Source of the DNA: Actinorhabdospora filicis | Lineage (GTDB): Bacteria > Actinomycetota > Actinomycetes > Mycobacteriales > Micromonosporaceae | Length of the DNA: 64,000 bases | Assembly (NCBI RefSeq): GCF_030269765.1 | Contig: NZ_BSTX01000001.1 | Location: 372,001-436,000 of the forward strand | Direction of reading: 5' to 3' | Part shown: one piece after another, positions 57,209 through 64,000 of the stretch | Layout of the letters: every line of letters begins with the position of its first letter | Position numbering within the stretch: position 1 is the stretch's first letter | Notes under the pieces: model-generated | What the model was told of the DNA's origin: nothing | Databases searched by the model: none | What the model saw: only the letters and a program-made list of their open reading frames with translations | Made by a program: the position numbers and the translations under genes

Positions 57209-58852
57209 ATGCCGGATTCATCCACCGTCGAGGCTCCGCCGCCGACACCGCCGCCCGCCGCGCCCGTGAACCGTCCGCCGGACTTCGTGGTCTTCGGGGT
57301 GGGCGCGGTCCTCGTCCTCGCCGTCGTCGCGTGGGGCGCGATCGGGCCCGACTCGCTCAACTCGTCGTCCAGCGGCGCGCTGGGCTGGGTGCTGGCCAAC
57401 TTCGGCTGGCTGTTCGTGGTGGCCGCCGACGTGTTCCTCGTCCTGGCGGTGGTCATCGCGCTCTCCCGGTACGGGCGCGTCACCCTCGGGGACGACGGCG
57501 AGCGGCCGGAGTTCACCACGCCCGCGTGGATCGCGATGATGTTCAGTGCCGGGATGGGCATCGGCCTGATGTTCTACGGCGTCGCCGAGCCGCTCACGCA
57601 CTACGCCGCGCCGCCCCCGGCCTCGGGCGCCGCGCCGCTGTCCGATGACGCGGGCCGCATCGCCATGGAGTACACGTTCTTCCACTGGCTGCTGCACCCG
57701 TGGGCGATCTACGCCGTCTCCGGCCTCGCGCTTGCCTACGCGACCTTCCGCAAGAAGCGCGGGAACCGGCTGTCGGCGGCCTTCGTCCCGCTGCTCGGCG
57801 AGAAGCGCGCCAACGGCGGGCCGGGGCGGGCGATCGACCTGCTGGCGGTGTTCGCGACGGTCTTCGGCTCGGCGACGAGCCTGGGCCTGGGCGCACTGCA
57901 GATCGCGGCGGGCCTCGGGCTGGTCTTCGGGGTGCCGGACAACCGCGCGGTCGAGCTGGTCATCATCGGCTCGCTGACGGCGGCGTTCGTGGTGTCGGCC
58001 TTCTCCGGCGTCCACAAGGGCGTGAAGTGGCTGAGCACCGCCAACGTGATCCTGGCGGGCGTGGTGATGGTCTTCATCTTCGTGCTGGGACCGACGGTGT
58101 ACATCCTCGACGTGCTCCCGGCCAGCGTCGGCGGCTACCTGAACGACCTGGTCTCCATGGCCACCCGCACGGGCGCGTTCTCCGACAGCGACTGGCTGGG
58201 CGCGTGGACGATCTTCTACTGGGCGTGGTGGCTGTCCTGGGCGCCGTTCGTGGGGACGTTCATCGCGCGCATCTCGCGCGGGCGCACCATCCGGCAGTTC
58301 GTCATCGGCGTCCTGCTCGTGCCCAGCGGGGCGAGCGCGATCTGGTTCTCGGTGCTGGGCGGCACGGCGATCCGGACGCAGGCGACCGGCCGCGCCGATC
58401 TCGTCGCCTCCCTCAAGGACGGTTCGGAGGCGGCGCTGTTCTCGCTGCTGGAGTCGCTGCCGCTGTACACGATCACGTCGGGGATCTGCGTGGTGCTGAT
58501 CGCCCTGTACTTCGTGACGGGCGCGGACTCGGCCTCGCTGGTGCTGGGTTCGCTGTCCAGCCGGGGTTCGCTGACCCCGGCAAAGTGGCTGGTGGTGACG
58601 TGGGGCGTGCTGATCGGCGCGGTCGCGTCGGTGCTGCTGGTGGCGGGCGGCCTGAAGGCGCTCCAGCAGGCGACGATCCTGGTCGCGCTGCCGTTCGTGC
58701 TGGTGATGCTGGCCCTGTGCTGGTCGCTGCTGAAGGAGCTGCGGGAGGACCCGGGCGCGGGGGCTCCCCCGGCGCACGCGGTGCGGGGCATCCGGGACGC
58801 GGTGCGCGCGGCGGTCGGCGAGGCGATGCGCGCCCCGCGCGGCCGGGTGTGA
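57209..58852 (+). CDS. BCCT-family betaine/carnitine/choline transporter
   Basis: This 547-aa carrier has 12 predicted helices. Signature regions are the glycine-rich GMGIGLMFYGVAEPLTHY, the substrate-box helix WTIFYWAWWLSWAPFVGTFIARISRGRTIRQF and TSGICVVLIALYFVTGADSASLVLG. BCCT proteins import compatible solutes such as glycine betaine with sodium or protons. The N-terminal tail is Pro-rich and the C-terminus is short. It is flanked by terminators and is thus a single transcription unit. Confidence 0.94.
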   Translation: MPDSSTVEAPPPTPPPAAPVNRPPDFVVFGVGAVLVLAVVAWGAIGPDSLNSSSSGALGWVLANFGWLFVVAADVFLVLAVVIALSRYGRVTLGDDGERPEFTTPAWIAMMFSAGMGIGLMFYGVAEPLTHYAAPPPASGAAPLSDDAGRIAMEYTFFHWLLHPWAIYAVSGLALAYATFRKKRGNRLSAAFVPLLGEKRANGGPGRAIDLLAVFATVFGSATSLGLGALQIAAGLGLVFGVPDNRAVELVIIGSLTAAFVVSAFSGVHKGVKWLSTANVILAGVVMVFIFVLGPTVYILDVLPASVGGYLNDLVSMATRTGAFSDSDWLGAWTIFYWAWWLSWAPFVGTFIARISRGRTIRQFVIGVLLVPSGASAIWFSVLGGTAIRTQATGRADLVASLKDGSEAALFSLLESLPLYTITSGICVVLIALYFVTGADSASLVLGSLSSRGSLTPAKWLVVTWGVLIGAVASVLLVAGGLKALQQATILVALPFVLVMLALCWSLLKELREDPGAGAPPAHAVRGIRDAVRAAVGEAMRAPRGRV

Positions 58853-58855
58853 AGG

Positions 58856-58882
58856 CGGGGCCCGCCGCCACGGCGGGCCCCG
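58856..58882. terminator. Bidirectional terminator between BCCT and GH92 genes
   Basis: CGGGGCCCGCCG (58856-58867) and CGGCGGGCCCCG (58871-58882) form a perfect 12-bp stem with a 3-base loop between two convergent stops. Confidence 0.82.
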
Positions 58883-58886
58883 ATCC

Positions 58887-61800
58887 TCAGGCGAGCAGTT
58901 CGATCTCGGACAGCCCCAGGCGTCCGGAGCCGGTGAACTCGATCCGGTAGTGGGCGTACTTCCCGGGGTCCTCGACGCGGAACGCGCGCGTCTGGTCCCG
59001 CCAGGCGAAGTCCTCGCCCTCGCGCCGGTCGATCACCGTCCACTTGCGGCCGTCGCGGGACGCCAGGACGCGCCACCCGGTGGGGTCGCCGGGCCCGGCG
59101 GCGGAGGTGAGGGTGTACATCTCCACCCGCGCGCGCTCGGGCAGATCGGCCGTCACCGTGAAGGGCCCCTCGGACACGAACTGGGTCACCGAGGTGTCGT
59201 CGAACAGCTCCGGGTGGGAGACCCTCCCGTCGCCGGACACGTCGCGCGGCGGGGACGGCACGTCGCCGTCGCTCAGGGACGGCGGGGCGGCGTGCGGCCC
59301 GGTGCCCCAGCGCGAGGGCGAGGAGCCCATGTCGAAGTCGAGGACGCCCCCGGCGGCCAGCGCGGCGTGCGGCAGCCAGGTCGCGTCCCACTTCAGGCCG
59401 TTGACGCGCAGGCCCTGGACGTACACGTTGCGCGCGGAGTTGCGGGGCGCGTTGATCACCAGGTCGCGGCCGTTCTCCAGGTGCACGGTGGCCTTCGTGA
59501 ACAGCGGCGAGCCGATCGCGTAGGTCCCGGTGCCGTGCTGGAGCGGGTAGAAGCCGAGCGCGGAGAACAGCCACCACGCCGACATCTCGCCGTTGTCCTC
59601 GTCGCCGGGGTAGCCCTGCCCGATCTCGCTGCCCAGGTACAGGCGGCTCGTCACCTCGCGCACGGTGGCCTGCGTCTTCCACGGCCGGTCGCTGAACAGG
59701 TACATGTACGGGATGTGGTGCGAGGGCTGGTTGCTGTGCCCGTACATGCCCATGCGGACGTCGCGGGCCTCGGTCATCTCGTGGATGACGCCGCCGTAGG
59801 ACCCGGTGTTGTCCGGCGAGCCGGTCTCGGGCGTGGCGAAGAACGCGTCGAGCTTCTCGCCGAGCCCGCGCGGCCCGCCGTAGAGGGCGGCCAGGCCCCG
59901 GCCGTCCTGCGGGACGGTGAAGGCCATGTTCCACGCGTTGGTCTCGGTGTAGTCGTAGCCCCAGACGGCGGGGTCGAAGTCCCCGGCCGGGACCCGCCAC
60001 TTCCCGTCGGCGTCGCGACCCTGGAAGAAGCCGGTGGACGCGTCGAAGAGGTTCACGTACTCCTGCGCCCGGCCGCGGAAGTAGGCCGCGTCGGCGAGGT
60101 ACCGCCCGGCCCGGGGACCGGCGGGGTCGCGCAGGTAGAGGGCCTTGGCCATGGCCGCGATGGCGGCGTCGTTGGCGTAGCCCTCCATCGCCCACGAGAA
60201 ACCCTCGGGGGTGTCGGTGGAGGTGTAGCCCCGGAAGGCCGAGGTCTCCAGGCCCTTGCGGCCGACCGCCGCGCTGGTGGGCGCGACCGTGGCGTTCTTG
60301 ACGGCGGCGTCGTAGGCGGTCTCGGCGTCGAAGCCGGGCACGCCCTTCAGGAGCGCGTCGGCGAAGGCGGCGTCGGAGCTGGTGCCGGTCATCAGGTTGG
60401 CGTAACCCGGCGAGGACCAGCGTGAGACCCATCCGCCCTCCTGGTACTGGCGCAGGAACCCGTCGATCATCGCCCCGGATTGCGTGGGCGTCAGCAGGTT
60501 GTAGGCCGGCCAGGTGGTGCGGTAGGTGTCCCAGAAGCCGTTGTTGACGTACATCGTGCCGTCCACGACCGCCGCGCCGGTGCTCGTGGGCGTGTCGGTG
60601 CCCGTCTTCGGGGCGAAGGGGCTGGCGTGGCGGTAGACGGGAGCGGCGGGCGTGCCGGTGTTCTCGTGCCCGGAGTTGGGGTAGAGGAACAGCCGGTACA
60701 TGTTGGAGTAGAGGGTGGTCAGCTGGTCGGGGGTGGCGCCCTCGACGGTGACGATGCCGAGCTTGGCGTCCCAGGCCGCCTTGGCCGCGTCGCGGACCTG
60801 GTCGAAGGAGGCGCCGCCCACTTCGGACTCCAGGTTGCGGCGGGCCTGGTCCACACTGATCAACGACGTGGCCAGCCGCATGGTGACGGTCCGGTCCGCG
60901 CCGGGCGCGAACCGCAGGTACCCGGTCACGTCCGGGCCGCCGCCACCGGGCAGCATTCCCCGCGAGACCACGGGCCGGTCGAAGACGGCGTAGACGAACA
61001 GCCGCGTGGCGCCCGCCGACAGCCCGCTGCGGACGTCGGAGTACGCGGTGAGCACCCGGCCGTCGAGGGTCAGGCCGCCGCCGTTGTTGACGTTGTCGAA
61101 GACCAGGCTCGCGTCGGTGCCGGGGTACGTGAAGCGGAAGACCGCCGCGTGGTCGGCCGGGGCGATCTCGGCCTTGAGGCCGTTGTCGAACTCCACGCCG
61201 TAGTAGTGGGCGCGGGCGGTCTCCTTGTCGTGCCCGAACGGCAGGGCCCGCGCCCGCCGGTCGGCCGGGGGCGCGCCGGCGGCGGCCGAGGGCATCACCT
61301 GGAAGGTCTGCCGGTCCCCCATCCACGGGCTCGGCTGGTGGCTCACCGACAGCGCCTGCAACGCCGTGCGGTTGTTCGCGTCGTTGGCGCGGTGGTACTC
61401 GTACAGCCAGCTCAGGGACCCCGCGCTGGTCACCGGGGTGTAGAAGTTGAAGCCGTGCGGGACGGCGGTCGCCGGGAGGTTGTTGCCGCGCGAGAACGAG
61501 CCGGACGACTGCGTCCCGCGCGTGGTCAGCACCCAGTCGCTGGGCGCGATCCGGGTCTCCACCGGCGGCGCGCCCACGATGGACACGTCGTCGAGGAAGT
61601 TCCGGAACCCCGTCGGCGGGCCCTCCGGGTTGTCGTAGGCGACCAGGATCCGGCTGATCCGCTTGCCCGCCGCGACCAGGCCGATGCGCGCCGAGGTGTG
61701 GTTCCACTGGTTCACCGAGAGCGTCTTGGACCGCCCCTGCGACACCGGGTCGAGCCGCACGCCGTGCTGGTCCACCGCGCCGAGCTGCGAGAGGTACGTG

Positions 61801-62726
61801 CCGTCGGCGAAGGCCAGGTCGACCGAGGCGTAGGTGCCGGGATTGCGCAGGTCGCCCTCGGTGGCGCTGACGAACATCAGGTAGGACAGCTCGGTCGAGG
61901 CCATCACGGTGACGTCGACGTCGAGGACCTTGTTGTACGAGTACGCCCGCCCCTCGGCCAGGTGCCGCCCGGCGAACTCCAGGGACCGCAGGCCGGTGTA
62001 GCCCACGCGCGCCTTCGCCGCCGGAGCCGAGCGCGGGCCGCCCGCGAGCACGCTGCGCATGTCGGTGGGCGGGGGCGGCGTGTCGTCCCCGTTGGACAGC
62101 TGGAGCTCGCCGAGCTGGACGATGCCGGCGCCGCCGTTGCGGGTGACGTCGAGGCGGTAGTGCCGGTAGGGCGTGGTCCCGGCGTAGCGGTACTCCTTGG
62201 TCTGGAACCGCTCGGTGAACTCCTCGCCCGCGCGCCGGTCGAGGTCCACCCAGGCCGCGCCGTCCTCGCTGCCCTGGAGCGTCCAGTCGCGGGGATCGCG
62301 CTCGGGGGCGTCGTTGGCGGAGGTGAGGGCGTAGTGGACGACGGTGACCGGCGCCGACAGCTCCACCGCCGCCCACGCGGTGGGCGTGAAGGTCAGCCAC
62401 TTGGAGGCGGGGTCGCCGTCGGTCAGGTTCTCCTTGACCTCCCCCGACTCGGGGTACTCGCCGCTGGCGGTGACGGCCACGACGGTGTCCATCACGTTGC
62501 CGGGGATGCCGGTGCGGAGGTTCCCGTCGACGCCGTGAGCCATCGGGCGCCCGTCGGGCCCGGTCTCCACCGTGCTCGTCCAGTCGGGCCCGGGCTGCCC
62601 GGCCTCGAAGGATGTGGCGAATTCGGTGCCGCGCTCGGCGGCGGCCTGGGCGGGGATGAGCGTGCTCGCAATCGTGATCAGGACGGTCGCCGGGACCGTC
62701 CACCTGGGCCTGTGCTTCCGGTTCAC
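58887..62726 (-). CDS. Secreted GH92 alpha-1,2-mannosidase with discoidin-type flanking domains
   Basis: From the GTG at 62726 (GGAGG 10 bases upstream) this is a 1279-aa protein with a signal peptide (RWTVPATVLITIASTLIPAQAAA). A discoidin/F5-F8 type C domain lies near the N-terminus (YALTSANDAPERDPRDWTLQG, GGAGIVQLGELQLSN) and a similar one at the C-terminus (GRLGLSEIELLA). Between about 400 and 1100 is the calcium-dependent GH92 catalytic region (NMYRLFLYPNSGHENTG, NNGFWDTYRTTWPAYNLLTPTQ, GNRDNE-like later parts, GSEIGQGYPGDEDNGEMSAWWLFSALGFYP). It should trim alpha-1,2-mannose units. It has a LacI-type operator upstream. Confidence 0.93.
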   Translation of the reverse strand: MNRKHRPRWTVPATVLITIASTLIPAQAAAERGTEFATSFEAGQPGPDWTSTVETGPDGRPMAHGVDGNLRTGIPGNVMDTVVAVTASGEYPESGEVKENLTDGDPASKWLTFTPTAWAAVELSAPVTVVHYALTSANDAPERDPRDWTLQGSEDGAAWVDLDRRAGEEFTERFQTKEYRYAGTTPYRHYRLDVTRNGGAGIVQLGELQLSNGDDTPPPPTDMRSVLAGGPRSAPAAKARVGYTGLRSLEFAGRHLAEGRAYSYNKVLDVDVTVMASTELSYLMFVSATEGDLRNPGTYASVDLAFADGTYLSQLGAVDQHGVRLDPVSQGRSKTLSVNQWNHTSARIGLVAAGKRISRILVAYDNPEGPPTGFRNFLDDVSIVGAPPVETRIAPSDWVLTTRGTQSSGSFSRGNNLPATAVPHGFNFYTPVTSAGSLSWLYEYHRANDANNRTALQALSVSHQPSPWMGDRQTFQVMPSAAAGAPPADRRARALPFGHDKETARAHYYGVEFDNGLKAEIAPADHAAVFRFTYPGTDASLVFDNVNNGGGLTLDGRVLTAYSDVRSGLSAGATRLFVYAVFDRPVVSRGMLPGGGGPDVTGYLRFAPGADRTVTMRLATSLISVDQARRNLESEVGGASFDQVRDAAKAAWDAKLGIVTVEGATPDQLTTLYSNMYRLFLYPNSGHENTGTPAAPVYRHASPFAPKTGTDTPTSTGAAVVDGTMYVNNGFWDTYRTTWPAYNLLTPTQSGAMIDGFLRQYQEGGWVSRWSSPGYANLMTGTSSDAAFADALLKGVPGFDAETAYDAAVKNATVAPTSAAVGRKGLETSAFRGYTSTDTPEGFSWAMEGYANDAAIAAMAKALYLRDPAGPRAGRYLADAAYFRGRAQEYVNLFDASTGFFQGRDADGKWRVPAGDFDPAVWGYDYTETNAWNMAFTVPQDGRGLAALYGGPRGLGEKLDAFFATPETGSPDNTGSYGGVIHEMTEARDVRMGMYGHSNQPSHHIPYMYLFSDRPWKTQATVREVTSRLYLGSEIGQGYPGDEDNGEMSAWWLFSALGFYPLQHGTGTYAIGSPLFTKATVHLENGRDLVINAPRNSARNVYVQGLRVNGLKWDATWLPHAALAAGGVLDFDMGSSPSRWGTGPHAAPPSLSDGDVPSPPRDVSGDGRVSHPELFDDTSVTQFVSEGPFTVTADLPERARVEMYTLTSAAGPGDPTGWRVLASRDGRKWTVIDRREGEDFAWRDQTRAFRVEDPGKYAHYRIEFTGSGRLGLSEIELLA

Positions 62727-62748
62727 GTCGGCGCCTCCGGGGGATGCG

Positions 62749-62766
62749 GGGCTCGAATCCGAGCCC
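62749..62766 (-). promoter_or_regulatory. Leader hairpin near GH92 transcription start
   Basis: GGGCTCG and CGAGCCC form a perfect 7-bp stem with a 4-base loop right around the expected transcription start, between the -10 box and the GTG. Confidence 0.35.
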
Positions 62767-62795
62767 ACCCGACCAGAAACGGACAACGTTGTCAA
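62767..62795 (-). promoter_or_regulatory. GH92 promoter with LacI-type operator
   Basis: GACAACGTTGTC (62782-62793) is a perfect 12-bp palindrome with a central CG, typical of LacI-family operators. On the minus strand it overlaps a TTGACA -35 box (62790-62795). Seventeen bases later is a weak -10, TCGGGT (62767-62772). Binding of a LacI-type repressor would block the promoter. No LacI gene is in the window. Confidence 0.65.
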
Positions 62796-62823
62796 TACGT
62801 TCCCGAGCCGGCCGCGGCGCCGA

Positions 62824-62844
62824 AGGGCGGCCCGGGGCCGCCCT
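62824..62844 (-). terminator. Terminator after calcium-loop protein gene
   Basis: AGGGCGGCC and GGCCGCCCT form a perfect 9-bp stem with a 3-base loop, 12-32 bases downstream of the stop at 62856. Confidence 0.65.
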
Positions 62845-62855
62845 CCGCGTCGGGT

Positions 62856-63323
62856 CTACTCGGCGGCCGCGCCCTCGCCCGGGGCGCCGGCGTCCTTCTT
62901 CCCTGCGGCCTCGGGCGCCGCAGCGTCCTCAGTGGCCTCGGTGGCTTCGGTGGCTTCGAGCGCCACGGCATTTTCGGTGGCTTCGAGCGCCACTCCCCGG
63001 CGCTCGATGACGTCGAAGGTGCCGTCGCCGTTGAGGTCGCGCTCGATCAGGTCGGGCACGCCGTCGCCGTCGAGGTCGGTCTCCAGGGTGTCGATGACGC
63101 CGTCGCCGTCGGCGTCGATCGCGTGCGTCTCGAAGGTCCCGTCGCCGTCGAGGTCGACGTAGACCTCACCGTCGGGGTGGACGACGGCGTCGAACTTGTC
63201 ATCGTTGTTGTAGTCGATGTAGATGGTGTCGCCGATCCGCGTGGTCGCGTCGGGCACACCGTCCCCGTTCAGGTCGTAGACGACCTCGGTGGAGGTGGTG
63301 GGCGCGTCCTCGGTGTCGCTCAT
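62856..63323 (-). CDS. Acidic protein of calcium-binding-like D-x-D-G loops
   Basis: From the ATG at 63323 this is a 155-aa acidic protein without a signal peptide or membrane helix. Six loops of EF-hand/dockerin/thrombospondin-3 type follow each other: DLNGDGVPD, DYNNDDKFD, DLDGDGTFE, DADGDGVID, DLDGDGVPD and DLNGDGTFD. The rest (about residue 105 on) is a low-complexity tail of VALEATEN/ATEATE repeats and an Ala/Lys/Gly end. The ATG at 63332 is less likely, since AGGCAGGG is then too close. The function is unknown. It lies next to the GH92 gene, which needs calcium. Confidence 0.8.
   Translation of the reverse strand: MSDTEDAPTTSTEVVYDLNGDGVPDATTRIGDTIYIDYNNDDKFDAVVHPDGEVYVDLDGDGTFETHAIDADGDGVIDTLETDLDGDGVPDLIERDLNGDGTFDVIERRGVALEATENAVALEATEATEATEDAAAPEAAGKKDAGAPGEGAAAE
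62947..62993. repeat. 20-bp direct repeat in the tail of the calcium-loop gene
   Basis: The 20-base sequence beginning TCGGTGGCTTCG occurs exactly at 62947-62966 and 62974-62993. The offset is 27 bp, nine codons, so the protein contains a duplicated VALEATE-type 9-residue unit. Confidence 0.85.
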
Positions 63324-63361
63324 GGCGTTCATCCCTGCCTGTCGGTGTCGGAGTACGCAGT

Positions 63362-63967
63362 CTACGAATCCCGGGCCGGGGCACCGGCCCGCAGGGAGTC
63401 CAGGAACCCGTCCACCAGGCGCTCCTGCCGGGCGGCGCCGAAGGCCTCCGGGTCGAACAGGGCCTGGGTGACCAGGCCGTGGGTGAAGGCGGCGACCCGC
63501 GCCGCCAGGTCGGCCGGGTCGCCCGCGCCGATCTCGCCGCGCTCCTGGGCGTCGGCGACGTGCCGGGCGAGCTTGGCCCGCCAGCGCGTGTAGCGCGCGG
63601 CCTGCGCGGCGCCGAACCCGGCGTCGGCGAGCGCGAGGTCCCAGGAGCTGACCCAGACGCGGTTCATGGCGACCGCGTCGCCGTCGACGGGGGCGACGTC
63701 GAGGACGGCGGCGCGCAGCGCGGCGAGCCCGGGGGCCTCGGGGGTGCGGAGGGGCCGCTCGTCGGTGCGTTCGGCGGCGAGGTCGAGGGCGTGCCGGACG
63801 AGGAGGGCCTTGCTGGGGAAGTAGTGGGTGACCAGGCCGGTGGAGGCGCCGAGTTCGGCGGCGACGGCGCGCATGGTGAGGCCGGTGAATCCGGCGGTGG
63901 CGACGACGCGCCAGACGGCTTCGGACACGTCGCGGCGGCGGGCGTCGTGGTCTCCCTTGGCGGGCAT
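63362..63967 (-). CDS. TetR-family regulator (BetI-like)
   Basis: This 201-aa protein has a TetR helix-turn-helix (RRRDVSEAVWRVVATAGFTGLTMRAVAAELGASTGLVTHYFPSKALLVRHAL) and a C-terminal helical domain rich in Ala and Arg resembling the BetI/TetR_C_6 group. BetI itself governs choline and betaine genes; a BCCT carrier lies 4.5 kb away, so a link is possible but no shared operator is seen. The start codon follows GAGAGGA. It reads towards the calcium-loop gene, which starts 39 bp after its stop. Confidence 0.92.
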   Translation of the reverse strand: MPAKGDHDARRRDVSEAVWRVVATAGFTGLTMRAVAAELGASTGLVTHYFPSKALLVRHALDLAAERTDERPLRTPEAPGLAALRAAVLDVAPVDGDAVAMNRVWVSSWDLALADAGFGAAQAARYTRWRAKLARHVADAQERGEIGAGDPADLAARVAAFTHGLVTQALFDPEAFGAARQERLVDGFLDSLRAGAPARDS

Positions 63968-64000
63968 GCGGGTTGTCCTCTCGGCGGGGTCGTGCCTATC

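Noticed and set aside
60480..63593. 1037-aa plus-strand frame opposite GH92, the calcium-loop gene and TetR
   Set aside because: It runs across three well-supported genes on the other strand and has biased low-complexity content.

Overview
The window is very GC-rich DNA (roughly 70% or more by eye) with dense coding, many GTG starts and many 4-bp stop/start overlaps. It looks like the chromosome of a sporulating, filamentous actinomycete. Supporting marks are an SsgA/SsgB-family sporulation protein, AfsR/SARP-type NB-ARC regulators, LysX, a two-domain GNAT acetyltransferase, a complete ethylmalonyl-CoA operon and secreted glycan hydrolases. My guess is Streptosporangiales (Thermomonosporaceae or Actinomadura-like) or a relative; this is inferred from gene content only. 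I see no tRNA, rRNA, CRISPR array, prophage or insertion sequence.

Layout. 1-5.6 kb: an NB-ARC protein cut by the left edge, two small unknown or membrane proteins, an SsgB-like protein, a double-GNAT acetyltransferase behind histidine ammonia-lyase, and a divergent TrmH-type RNA methyltransferase. 5.6-9.5 kb: a HIT-like protein converging on the acetate operon pta-ackA. 9.7-12.9 kb: two tandem paralogous MFS exporters with a palindrome over the first start codon, then a flavoprotein. 12.9-18.3 kb: a three-gene MacB/FtsX-type ABC operon divergent from a NarL-type two-component pair. 18.5-24.8 kb: two membrane proteins, then the lysX operon (lysX, DUF998 protein, alpha/beta hydrolase). 24.9-29.2 kb: citrate synthase, CapA-like lipoprotein, FMN reductase, amidohydrolase.

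29.4-35.6 kb: a compact operon (MFS pump, HD protein, Asp-nucleophile alpha/beta hydrolase, NTF2-like protein) divergent from a large AfsR-like regulator, with a perfect 16-bp palindrome between them. 35.7-39.5 kb: D,D-carboxypeptidase and an OmpR-type two-component pair with a promoter direct repeat. 39.5-44.2 kb: an uncharacterised protein, a TetR regulator, a small palindromic repeat array, a lipoprotein and a secreted HExxH protein. 44.7-50.7 kb: the ethylmalonyl-CoA operon ccr-ecm-mcl-mch-mcd, with a recognisable promoter and TetR-like operator. 50.7-54.4 kb: two secreted peptidoglycan hydrolases, a thiamine-binding-like protein, a PadR-methyltransferase fusion and a diverged RdgB. 54.5-64 kb: valS, a BCCT osmolyte carrier, a very large GH92 mannosidase with a LacI-type operator, an acidic protein made of calcium-binding-like loops, and a TetR regulator.

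The metabolic genes fit together. Pta-AckA, citrate synthase and the ethylmalonyl-CoA pathway all handle acetyl-CoA; the last also supplies ethylmalonyl-CoA and methylmalonyl-CoA-type extender units and lets acetyl-CoA refill the TCA cycle. Cell-envelope functions (LysX, DacB, amidase, GH25, MacB-type ABC, two-component systems) form the second theme. The parts least explained by known families are the regulator plus hydrolase cassette at 29.4-35.6 kb, the HExxH protein, the PadR-methyltransferase fusion and the calcium-loop protein.
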